Shown: piece after piece, positions 1 to 10,467 of the stretch
Numbering within the stretch: the first letter of the stretch is position 1
How the letters are laid out: every line of letters starts with the position of its first letter
DNA from: Eucalyptus grandis
Lineage: Eukaryota > Streptophyta > Magnoliopsida > Myrtales > Myrtaceae
Assembly (NCBI RefSeq): GCF_016545825.1
Contig: NC_052612.1
Location: 4,588,001 to 4,652,000, forward strand
Reading direction: 5' to 3'
Length of the DNA: 64,000 bases
Made by a program: the position numbers and the translations under genes
Notes under the pieces: generated by a model
The model's input: only the letters and a program-made list of their open reading frames with translations
Told to the model about the DNA's origin: nothing
Databases searched by the model: none

Positions 1-88
1 AATGAATTTAAGAGTTGATCTGCAAAGATACACATTTATTATTCATCCGTACATTGAAACCGACCACGATTGAGCTCCGACAACATGA

Positions 89-969
89 TCATTTAAAAGA
101 CAATATGTGACTGATCAAAGCATCCAATGCTTGGTATGAAGGGCCGCCTTGTCGCACGGAGATACTGGCCTTCTCCTTCAAAACCAATGCCCTCTCTCTT
201 ATTTCTGCTCCTTCTCTCTCCGCCAGCAGCCTCTTGATGGACCTTGCAATGTTCTCTCTCAAGCCCGCCATTCAAGTGCACTCCAATTCTCCAAACATCG
301 CTCACATACCTTGCATTCACTCCTTGATCAGCAAAACGAGGCATGCACAACATTGGCACTCCTTCACTTATGCTTTCCAAAGTTGAGTTCCAACCGCTGT
401 GGGTCCAAAATGCTCCGACAGCAGGATGAGCCAACACTTCCTTCTGGGGTGCCCATTTCACTATCTTCCCTCTCCTTCCAATGCCTTGAGAAAGTGGCTC
501 GGTGACTTCTCTAGCCACTCCGGATCGTGGACTGACCTGGGCCGGACCACCCATAAAAAGGGCTTCTCTGAGTCAGCTAGGCCTAACGCAATCTCCAACA
601 TTTCTGCCTCGCTCATGGCCGCGAGGCTCCCAAAGCTCACGTAGATCACAGACTTGGGCGGCTGTTTGTCTAGCCAGGAGATGCAGTCCGTGTCCTCTGC
701 TTGTGAGCTGCTCGAAGGAGATATCACGCAGAATCTGTGAGATGGACCGATCGGAAAAAAAGGAACTGACAAAACTTCCCGGAGAGACGCGAGATCAGAG
801 TGCTCAAGCTCTTCGAATGTGTTGATGATGACGCCAGAAGAGTCCTTGATTACTGCGATCAGGTTATCCAAAATTCGGAACATTACCTCCGGTTTCTGTG
901 GATCGACTGCCGGGATGTCTTTAACTAGTAAGGGCGGAAACTCCTTCACTGCCTCTTCGGATCGGGAAC
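89..969 (-). CDS. UGT exon 2 (UDP-sugar-binding half), frameshifted twice
   Basis: Starts after the acceptor TATCAG (971-970). Three overlapping frames together cover the whole domain: 969-461 (linker, [17 protein letters not shown]), 483-93 ([19 protein letters not shown] and the rest of the PSPG box), and 271-89 ([39 protein letters not shown], stop). The third frame equals the first, so the two indels together add up to a multiple of three. PSPG residues Trp, His-Ser-Gly-Trp-Asn-Ser and the closing Asp-Gln are present. Confidence 0.8.
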
Positions 970-3900
970 CTGATACACTCCGTACGAGAAACTTTACTTT
1001 ATGAGAAAAAGGCATTCCCTTGGCAAGGAAAATATCTAAAGGAGCAAGCAATACATGGATCTTGACATCCAGACATGCCTATATGATTTCATCCAGAAAA
1101 CTACTGCCATACACATGCATCGCACGGATTTGTATGATCTACACCTATAATTATTTTCCAATAAAACCAGTAAATTTTCCTGTGAAAAGCTTTATTAAAT
1201 TGTTACATTCGGCATAAGAAATAAAGCACCAGACAGATCCTTCCAATCGTGTACATTGCTGGAGCGCCGGATGATAGGGGTCAGTTGCCATAGGTCTTCA
1301 TTGGGGTTTAAAGGCCCTTGGGCAAATGCAGGTACTATATGGCAATATTTTTAGAGAGCTTTGGGGAGACGCAATTGCATCTCCAAAGCCCTCTGAGTCC
1401 CTTAACCCTAGGAAAATCTGTAGGAGCTTTGAGCTTTGGTATTTTGGAATGCTGATGCACTTTTTTCTTCCAATTTTGGCCAAAATTTTCTTTCAAAATT
1501 CGAAGATGTCCTCACTCTTTTCCATTGCTTGATGTTACCGGTGATGCCATAACTAACCGCTGACGAACCCTTGCCAAGGGTCACCAAAGGCAATAACAGC
1601 TGGTGCTAATCCTGGCTCGCCGATGGCCTAAACTCTTTGCCAAGATCGATGAAATGTCGTGTTCAATTTTATGTTGTTTGTGTGATTTTTTTCTCAAATA
1701 CCATTTGAACCAAAATTATTTCGTAGTGTACTTTTAAATTACACTTGACCAAACAAAATTTGTATTTCGAAGAATACCATTTAACCAGCCATCTTTGCAT
1801 TTTCCCAAAGGTCTTCCTTAAGAGCCCAACCAAATGCAATATGAGGACCCTGAAGTCTTAATGAGTAATTTAGTAATTATTCTGAAACTTGATATAGCAA
1901 CGCGCTGGGGAACATTGCTAGTTTTCTTATGATTCATGATCACCAACTTGTGCTGAAAGAACATATGGTTAAGCAATCAACAATGCGATAATGATTTAGT
2001 AAGATAATTATTTTTTTTTTGTCAAATAGTAAGATAATTAGTTAATCAGTAAATTTTATTACATGGTTTGATAAATTGGGTTATGTAAGTTGATCAGGAA
2101 TATTGTCCAAAAAATGCTAAACCTATTATATTTATGTCAATTAAGTCTTAAATTTTTCAATTTTGTCAATTAAATTTTAAATCTTTTCACTCTTTGCCAA
2201 TTGAGTCCCTTTGTCAATTTTGGTTGGAAATAGCTAAGCTAAGTACCGGTAGTGCCAAGTGGCACTACCAATACTGACATGGATAATTATTAATAATATT
2301 TTAGCATTTCTTAAATTTCTTTATTAATTTTTATTTTTTATTTTTTCTTTCTTTTTGTTTTCCTTTCTTCTACCTTTTCCTCTTGCCGGTGGTTGGCCGC
2401 TAGCCATGGCTGGGTTGGCTACCCTCCATAGCCATCAACAAGGACCGACTAGGCAAGGCAATCCGAGTCACAAGCAAAAGGGAGAAGAAAAGGAAAAAAA
2501 TCATAAAAAGAATTTAAAGAACTCAAAATATTATATGAAAATATTATTGAAAATTGTTCATATCGGCGCTCACCATCCTATGTGGTATTGCCAAATCTAC
2601 GTTAGTAATTTTTGGGAAAAATTAACCATATGGACTCGGTTGACAAAAATAAAAAGTTTAGTACTCAATTGGCAAAATTAAAAGTTTTAAGTCTAAATTG
2701 GTAAAAGCGCAATAAATTTAGGACAGTTTGAACAATTTTCCCTAAGTCAATCTTAATACTCTAAGGCTCCATTCATTTCGTGAAAATTTTAACGTTTCTA
2801 GAAATCATTTTCCAAGAAGCCATTTTTCAGGAAAATAACCATATTTTCAGGGTGCTTGGCTAAATTTTGAAAATGAACTAGAAAATATTTTCCTCCGTTC
2901 AGTAAGGAAAATCTTTTCCTACATGCACTCATTTTCAATAATTTTTTTATTATTTTATTTTTTAAAATCAATTTTTTTTAAATTTTTTCTTTCTTTCTTC
3001 CCTTCTTCCCGGGCCTTCTTTTCTTTTCTTTTCTTCTTCTTCTTTGGCCTTGGCTAATCATTGGCTATGGCAATGGGCGGCTAACAACCTGCCATTGCTA
3101 GCTCCAAACTCCCCCTAGGCCGGTGAGGCTTGAGCTCATAAGATTCGACAAGGTCAAACCTTGCTTGATCTAGCAATGCCGAGGCCAGCAAGCTCGAGCC
3201 TCGCCAGATCCGGCAAGCTAGATGGGGCTCGAGCCTCGCTCGAGTTTGCCAAAGACCCTTGTCGGCCTTTGGTGACCTTGGGCGAGGCTCGAGCCTGCCT
3301 AGCTCGCCCGATGTGGCGAGGCCTGAGCTCGGCGGCCTTAAGCAAGCTTGACTTTGCCAAATCAGACAAGGCTCAACGTCGCCGGCCTAGGATGAGGTTA
3401 GAGCTCACTAGTGGCTGGTCGTTGGCAGTCACCGTAGCCAATGACCGGCCAAGCCTAAGGAAGAAGAAGAAGAAGAAAGAAAAAGGAAAAGAAATAAAGA
3501 AAAATTCGATTTTTAAAAAAGAAAACATAAAAAAAAGTATTTGGTAAAAGAAAGTGAAGTGGAAGAAGTTATAAAAAGTGGAAAACATTTTCCCATTTTT
3601 CGGATGGCGGAAAATATTTTCTTTTAACTAGTTCAATTTCTGTGAAACGAATGCCGAGAAATTTGGAAACAGTTTTTCTATAAGATATTTTCTATGAAAC
3701 GAATGGAGAATAAGATTTATGATAATATGGTTAAACAAAATTGAATTTGATCACCCATATGCATTGGCAGAAGCCCTTCGTAAAACTTGGGCAATGAAGG
3801 CAAAACTAGACTTTTCCGTTAAATTATCACAGAACCCACATAAAATCAGAATTTTTTAATCGAGAAACGAGATGAACAGACTCACACCATGAAACACTAG

Positions 3901-4418
3901 AAAAGCTTACCAAGTACCGGAACGTATCCTTTCTCCTTGAGAACGGGAAATATGGTAGCAATATAAAGAAAAGCTGCGCCGGCGGTCCGCAGCACCAATG
4001 CATGGACCTTCAGCCTCTGGGCTACACTGCACGTAAAGCTGAACATAGAATCTGATATCAAGCAAGCGATGGGCGCCGCATCGCCACCCTGCGATGACAC
4101 CATTTCCCGCAGGCATTCCTCGAAGGGGACTGCGCACCGGACGTCGAGGAGTGCGAGGAGGCCCCGGGTGTCCAGCGTGGAAGCCTCTGATTGGTCGATG
4201 CCGTCCGTGATGGATTGGAAGGCAAAGTTGGGGTGGGAGGACGGATCTGGGGCGTTGAAGTTGGTGTGGACGATGGTGATGGAGAAGCCTCGGGCGTAAA
4301 GGATCCGACCCAGTTGGAGCATTGAATTCATGTGGCCTTGGAATGGATGAGGAAAGAGGATCAGACGGTGGTTGTTTCTTGGGTTCATTATGGACTTCGT
4401 TTCTCTGGTCGCTCGCAC
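89..4418 (-). CDS. UDP-glycosyltransferase, UGT76-like, two exons, with two frameshifts
   Basis: A family 1 glycosyltransferase that would transfer glucose from UDP-glucose to a small cytosolic acceptor; the acceptor cannot be predicted. Exon 1 (4418-3911) has the N-terminal acceptor domain with the catalytic His in PFQGH and the partner Asp in LISDSMF. Exon 2 (969-89) has the donor domain: LPPLxVKD-type linker (here [13 protein letters not shown]), [13 protein letters not shown], and a PSPG box from WAPQKEVL through [10 protein letters not shown] to the final FADQ. The splice is clean: donor G|GTAAGC at 3910, acceptor TATCAG|GT ending at 970, codon phase kept. Two lesions lie in exon 2: an apparent 1-nt loss near 466-478 just before the PSPG box, giving a stop at 461, and an apparent 2-nt loss in a GA run near 253-260. 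The mature frame is read in three pieces but each piece is well conserved, so assembly error is as likely as recent pseudogenisation. The start could be codon 1 (4418) or Met11 (4388). UGT76 assignment comes from overall resemblance and the single conserved intron. Confidence 0.85.
2096..2744. mobile_element. long-TIR non-autonomous DNA element in the UGT intron (first)
   Basis: The two ends are imperfect inverted repeats of about 60 bp: left begins AGGAATATTGTCCAAA, right reads inverted AGGGAAAATTGTTCAAA, and both continue into TTAAGTCTTAAA-type runs. The centre is AT-rich with a short GC island (2370-2470). No transposase ORF. The end motif resembles that of the split element at 5434/18505, so they may be one broad family. 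Confidence 0.6.
2766..3709. mobile_element. TIR element in the UGT intron (second)
   Basis: Left terminus CTCCATTCATTTCGTG and right terminus, inverted, CTCCATTCGTTTCATAG form a TIR; subterminal GAAAA/TTTTC runs face each other across a GC-rich centre (3040-3460) with repeated CTCGAGCCTCGCC-like words. No transposase. The ORFs across the GC centre on both strands have no recognisable domain and are not treated as genes. A target duplication is not clear. Confidence 0.55.
3911..4418 (-). CDS. UGT exon 1 (acceptor-binding half)
   Basis: Open from Met at 4418 to the donor G|GTAAGC (intron starts at 3910). It encodes [19 protein letters not shown] (beta strand, catalytic His loop), [16 protein letters not shown], a [18 protein letters not shown] helix and [11 protein letters not shown] with the Asp that orients the His. 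The second Met (4388, MNPRNNHRL) matches the usual short leader of this subfamily better than the first. Confidence 0.85.
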
Positions 4419-4498
4419 GTTAATGGAGGGAGGTTTTCTTGAGAGATATGCAGAAATCCTAGGTTTTTTGTTGCTTTATATGCTCTTCACGAGTTGGG

Positions 4499-4504
4499 TT
4501 TATA
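4499..4504 (-). promoter_or_regulatory. possible TATA box of the UGT gene
   Basis: TATAAA on the minus strand, about 80 bp upstream of the first Met. The spacing suits a transcription start near 4470. Only position and motif support it. Confidence 0.35.
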
Positions 4505-5433
4505 AAACTGGTATTGCTGATCATGCGAGATATAACATAGGATTAGAGATGGCTCGGTCGTGGAAACTCGTGAAATGAACATTCGATGTTTTAGGGAAGC
4601 ATGGCGAGTTTGACTATTAGGTGTTTTAGTTCTAGCCCAAAAAGGGGCGAAAGAATGTTAGGTGTTCAGAGGCGAGCAAAGCGTGTGGTCAGAAATAAAT
4701 GCAACTGTTGAAATAGATTGGACCAAGATTCATGATGTCGCTGGAAAAGCTTTGGTATTGCCGGCGGTAGGCCTGCACAAAAATGCAGTTTGTGTCCTTT
4801 TTTTTGTGTTTACCTGCATACGTATATATATTCTATTTACATATTTTGCTTCAAAAAAGAAAATGCACTCTTTTCATCTTGTGGTTTGTCTAATAACTAG
4901 TGATTCACATCATCTAGGTAAAATATGGATAAGTATCATTACAAGATGCAAAGTTCGAAAACGTCTTTGTAAACATTTGGAACCAATTTTCCTTGCATAA
5001 AAGGTCATAAGTAATCGTGTTTCTCATGCTTGTCTCCGCTCATTTTATTTTCTCCATTATACACCCCTTTTTTTTGTTGTGAATTTCTGTCTTTTTATCT
5101 CTCTCCCTCGTCGCACATGATGATATTAGTTTTCTTATCATTGAAATGTGGGAAGGAGCTATCCACGTCGAGGACTCTTTCTGAGCATTACTGTAGAAGT
5201 TTTACGCCTAGAATAGAATGTTCGATTTGAATCATAATCACAGCTTATTTTGAACGAACCCATCGCCCCATCACAAAGCTATCAGGGGCATAGATGGGAA
5301 TGGCGATTATACCAACTTCGTTGTTGCATGCCCACTCACTCAGATTCCCGCACTACCCTACCCAAAAGTATTGATACCCACTCATCCTGTGCAACCCCAA
5401 AAGCAATAATGTATAATCGGGTAAAGTAAGATA
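4505..5433. other. intergenic, nothing recognised
   Basis: Upstream flank of the UGT gene with AT-rich DNA and short chance ORFs. No domain, repeat end or RNA gene is visible. Confidence 0.5.
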
Positions 5434-5862
5434 GGGGAAAATTACCAAAAAAGTCATAAATCTATTGCAATTATGCCAATTTGGTCATAAACTTATTTTT
5501 TTGACCAATTGAATCCTAAATCTTTTACAATTATTCCCGATTAGTCCATTCGGTTAAAATTGGCCGACCGGCATCAGCAAACTTTTTTAAATAATATTTT
5601 ATTTTTCAAAAATATTTTATTAATTTTAATATTTTTTTTCCTTTTTCCTTTTTTTTTTTTTTCCATTCTCCCTCCTCCCTCCCCCTTCCTTTGGCTCGCG
5701 ACTCGCCAGCTGGCCGGGTCGCCGAATTGAGGCAATTCGGCAGCTCGCCTTGCTAGTCGGCGAGCTCGCACCCAGCAACGGCAGAGCAAGCCCCCGCTGG
5801 ATTTGGTGAGGGCTCGCCTCACGGTCGTTGGGCGAGGCGAGCCCTCGCCAGACACGACGGCG

Positions 5863-8800
5863 TGTGACATCCCAAATTTTCAACCCTGTCTTCTACTGAA
5901 TAAATCGGGCATTTCATTGACGCGTCTATAGGGTTATTCTCGAGCCGATCACTCTTGAGATAACTAGACTATCTAGGGAAAATTATTAAGGAATTTTAAG
6001 GTAATAGACTTGAGAACTCGATCAAGAATCGGCTTCTTGACCGTGTCCATCTTTAGAGGCCATTACGGCACGATTAAAAATCGATTTGAAATCGAGATAG
6101 ACTAGATCGACGAGAGATGTGTGGCTAATCGTGGGTGACACCACGAATTAGAAAATTCTCGTCGGCCGACACTAGACGATTTTCTTATTGTTTGGTACCC
6201 TGTGTCCGTAATTGAATCATCGAGATTTTCACGACAATCAAGAGTCGCCATTGAGTCGAGTGGGTTCATAGTGGCTCGAAGAAAATCGATCACAAGTTCT
6301 GAAAACTACCCGATAGTTTAGGTCACGCTAAAAACGCGTCGAATGAAAATTAACCGCCAATTCGAGTCCGATTTCAAATTGAAGTTTTGGCCATGTCACA
6401 ATAAATTTTAGGAGCATCGACTCGGTCTCGAAGATTTTTCGACAACCGACACTTTTTGGGAAAAAAGTCGTCGCCGGGTTGTTTTAGTGCGAGAAAATGC
6501 CGGAAATGGTTTTCGGTTGCAAATTGAGATGCATGTTGGATGCATGGGTGAAGAAAAATAACGAGTGAAACATTGAGGCGTTGATTGATTTTTTTTATGA
6601 AGCCAAATGAGGATGAATTCAGATTTTTTCAAGTGTCCAATTGAGAGGAGATGATGCCAATTTCGTAATCCCCCTCATGCCTACCAAAATGCACCATTTG
6701 AGGTGTTGTGAGGTGTTGGTGTGGGCTCATTGGAGAGCTCAAGGATTAGACATGGCCAAAGACCACTGTCTTGGAGATATTTGTGGAAAAATCAAGCCCA
6801 AGGGACCCTCCATCCCTTTTTTCATCTCTATCTCCTTGCATTCTCTCACCCACCGTCCACCTCCATCCCCTCTCTCCCGATTCCTTCGTGCGACACCAGC
6901 ACCAGCAGAGAGAAAGGAACCCAGCTTCTTCAATCTTCGGTCAGTTTGCACCAAAGGAAAGGCCACGTCTTCCCTCCACCGAAACCGCAGCTGCCAACGT
7001 CGCACGAAGCTGCTCCTCCAGTCAACTTCTTCTCCACCGAGATCCCGGCAGGCTGCCACGCGTTCGTTCATCCTCATCTCCGGTCAATCTTCAGCGAAGA
7101 AGACCACCTTGCTGCATCCACCTTGGTCGGCCACTCACGCCAGCTCCACACCCCCACCAAACCGCACGTCTCTGCCAGCGTTTCTTTCCCCACGGAGTTG
7201 CCACCGAAATCCCTTGAAGCACCAACGTTGACCCTTGCTCAGCCAACGTGCGACAGCTGCCTCTTCTTCGGCCAACACCGCAACCCATCGAAGACCAACA
7301 AAACTGCCGCAGCTGCTTCACCGTCCACGCATCCAAGCTGCTTCTGCGTGGGCTCTCTTCATCATTCGGTCCAAGTCTCCAAGCTTGGCCAGCGTTCAGC
7401 GAAGAAGAACGCCTGCCAGCTACCTTCGTCCGCGAGGTCTTCCACGAAGCAGATCCGTGGCCGCGTCTTCCCCAGCTCAGCCACCGAAGCTGCTTCTGTC
7501 TTCGGTCCAACAGCCCAGCAGTTGGGCCATTGAAGCCAAGTGAATTCGCAAGCCCAGTTTTTTAGGCCCAAAAATCCAGCAACTCCATTAAGCCCAATCG
7601 CAGCTAGACCCAAATCCAAGAGCAAGCCCATTCCAGTGCAAGGACAAATCTCATTTGGGCTGAGATTTGTTGGGTCAAGCTTAAGGCCCGGTCCAAGCCC
7701 GCCGGTGTTGTCAAAAGTCCATTTCGGCCGCCGTCGCGTGATTCGATCTCCTTTTGTCAAGTGAGTTTTACTCACTAAAGCTTTCTTAGTTTGCTAATTA
7801 TACTTAAGGTTGGTTAGATTTAATTAAATGCAATTAGGTGGTTAGATTAGTTTAGATCAATTAAATTAGAGACTTAATGATGCATGTTAGGTGGTTAGAA
7901 ATAGACATTAGCAAGTAGACATGCCATGTTATTTATGGAACGAGTCTCGGTAATTTTCCGGGCTTGTCTCGGTATCCAATTCGGCATTATGAGCCTAAAT
8001 TGGATTTTTATAATTATTTATTTAATTTTCGAAATTAATTATTTAATTATTTATTTTTCCGGAAATTCAACCGGGATGGCCGGTGACCGGAATTTCGTGC
8101 TGATTGTCGTGGTGCAGTCCGTTTATTTATTTGAGCTTTATTTGGTGCTAAAGTAATTTAGGAGTGAATTTAAGATTTATTCCTAAATTGAATCTGGAGA
8201 GGGTCGGGTGGGACTGTAAAGCCACTAGTTCTTGAAAGGGTCGGGTGGGACCGTAAAGCCACTAGTTCTTGAGAGGGTCGGGTGGGACCGTAAAGCCACT
8301 AGATCTTGAGAGGGTCGGGTGGGACCGTAAAGCCACTAAATCTAAGGAATTGCTTGAAGTAGGATGAACGACCTAGAAAGGGTCCGACTGACATGAAATC
8401 GACTAAGTCGATTTGATCGATGCTTCGATCGGTGATGTGATTGTTTGAATGCCTATTGAACCGTACTAATATGCGGATGGAATGCGAGGCCAAGGTAAGT
8501 CCTCCAACTCGTGTTGTGTTTAGGCAGCCTATAGTGTATTGGCTTTCTAATCGAGTCTTAGGGAGTAGGACTCACTGAGACGTGGTCTCATTAGTTATCG
8601 AATAACCATTTCAGGACCCTGAGGAGAAGCTAAGGAAGAGGAACCTGAAGGGGAGAAAGACTTTTGAAGAAGAAGATGATCCAAAGAGGGATCTTGAATA
8701 TAACCCGGATGTGGACTGAGATCCCATCCCTCTTGTAAACCCTGTCTTAGCGTAGATAGGTGTGAGACAAGTATGATGTGAATAGTTTTGTAAATATACT

Positions 8801-9016
8801 ATGAGTTGTGCTGTTAATGAAAGTGTGGTTGTGAATTTCAATATGAAAAATATGGCCTACTTTCCTATCCCATTGTTTTATTGGTTGGGGATTTATAATT
8901 GCTTCCGCATGTGCTTAATAAATAGAAATGGTCGGCGATACATAGTTCTGGGATATCGCATTCATAAATCGACCAAGTAGAAGGATGTGCACGCGTCCGA
9001 GGATCGAGGCGTGACA
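5863..9016 (+). repeat. 5' LTR of the Ty3 element (3154 bp)
   Basis: Begins TGTGACATCCC, ends GTGACA, followed after 11 bases by the PBS. Contains a CT/GC-rich block (6790-7560) with long chance ORFs on both strands, a GTGAGTTTTACTCAC palindrome (7761), a four-copy 37-bp tandem array (8197-8340) and a strong CAAG|GTAAGT donor-like site (8495). Confidence 0.92.
8197..8340 (+). repeat. 37-bp tandem array in the 5' LTR, four copies
   Basis: Units share GGGTCGGGTGGGACCGTAAA followed by GCCACTAG and TTCTTGA. The 3' LTR has three units at the same place (17315-17420). Confidence 0.9.
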
Positions 9017-9027
9017 ACCCCTTTTTG

Positions 9028-9039
9028 TGGTATCAGAGC
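9028..9039 (+). other. primer-binding site of the Ty3 element
   Basis: TGGTATCAGAGC, the complement of the 3' end of plant initiator tRNA-Met, 11 bases after the LTR end. The spacer is longer than usual. Confidence 0.85.
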
Positions 9040-9222
9040 GAAGTTCAAGATTGGAGTGATAAGGAGCGTTGACCATGGGATAGTTAGTAGGAAAGGCCTT
9101 TAAATTCATGCTTGGTGCATGTCTCGTGTTAGGCGAGTGCTAAAATAATTTGTTGTTTGAGTCGCTCTGTTTCTAATTCAGTGTTGAATTGGAAGCAGGT
9201 GTCAGTTCTTTAAAGCGACACT

Positions 9223-10411
9223 ATGAGCGATCACGAGCCGATGACTCCTGCAAAGAGGGCCAGTAGGGTCGTGACTCGAGGTAGAGCGCCGACTAGAGTC
9301 GGTACCCGAGGAGGCCGTGGTTGAGAGCCAGCACAGGCTAGCGCGAGTGGAATGATTCCACCGGTTGTAGATGCTAGAGTAGCACCACCTCCTGTTGGTG
9401 CTGGGGTAGCAACCCCGGGTGAGCAAGGAACTGTCGGAATCAACCAGGCTCTAGATGCTATGCGGGAGATAATGGGGCAACAGCCGAGATCGATCGCCAC
9501 CTTTATCGCCGTTGAAGCCGCCGCCATTGCCGCCGCCAATGCTGCCGCAGTTGTTGCACCCGTAGTTGCACTGCCGTCGCCCCGCTGCAAAGACTACCGG
9601 GAGTTGTGGCCGGCGGGAGGCCGGTTCACCAGTTAGTGGATCAGTTCTTAAAGATGAATCCGCCAAAATTCATGGGTACCGGAGACCCTGAGGCCGCATC
9701 TCTGTGGGTACAGGATTTGGACAAAGCATTTGCACTTCTGATGTGCAATGTGGAAGAAAAGGTGTTACTGGCTATGTACCAACTTCAAGGTAACGCTAAT
9801 ATATGGTAGAGATCCGCCAAAGATATAGTATTCCCGGAAGGTGTGGTCCAAGTGTGGGACACCTTCCTCAGAGCTTTTAATGATCAGTACTTTTCAAGTA
9901 CTGCTCGGGAACAAAAGATAGAGGAGTTCTACCGTCTGCGCAGGGAGCATGACAGGTTGACCAATATGGGGTCAAGTTCACGAACTGTCACAAGTATGCT
10001 CCTAAGCGATAGAAGACCGAAGAGAAAGCTCGGAAGTTCAAAAGTGGTCTTCATACTAAATTGAAACAACCTCTGCTACCATGGGACTTGAAAGATTACA
10101 GAGAGGTTTATCGTCGAGCCCAGATGATAGAGCGAGGATTGAGTGAACAAGCTGCCTTGTCGGGGTCGAGATTTGGGGTTAACCGGGAAGCGATCAAGCA
10201 AGGGAAGAGGTCGATGTTAGGGAACAGATTCCAAGGTCCGCCTAGCAAGAAGGGTGGATTTGGTAGGCCAATGGCCGATAGAATGGGACCGTGTCGCCTT
10301 TGTGGGAGACGACATGGGTCAGCACCATGTCCAGCTAGGATGGGTGTGTGTTATGAATGTGGCCAACAGGGCCACATAGCTAGACATTGTCTCAATAGGC
10401 CAAGGAGATAA
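9223..10411 (+). pseudogene. Ty3 gag, degenerate
   Basis: A start at 9223 (MSDHEPMTPAKRASR) runs into a stop near 9322. The same frame continues to 9636 with an Ala-rich stretch, then a shifted frame carries the capsid core (KFMGTGDPEAASLWVQDLDK, then VQVWDTFLRAFNDQYF) with a TAG in place of a Trp codon near 9807. Another shift leads to the nucleocapsid end with one CCHC zinc knuckle, CYECGQQGHIARHC (about 10349-10390). The domain order is normal; at least three lesions prevent translation as one protein. Confidence 0.85.
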
Positions 10412-10467
10412 CCGCAGCTACCACCGCCACCGCCACGAGGACGGATCGGAGGGTATGCCCCTCGAAT

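Noticed and set aside
3154..3588. ORFs on both strands in the UGT intron
   Set aside because: GC-rich core and poly-Lys/poly-Phe runs of a TIR element.
6721..7533. 270-codon ORF in the Ty3 5' LTR (and counterparts in the 3' LTR)
   Set aside because: Lies in a CT-rich LTR block that is open in several frames on both strands; frames shift between the two LTR copies and no domain is visible.
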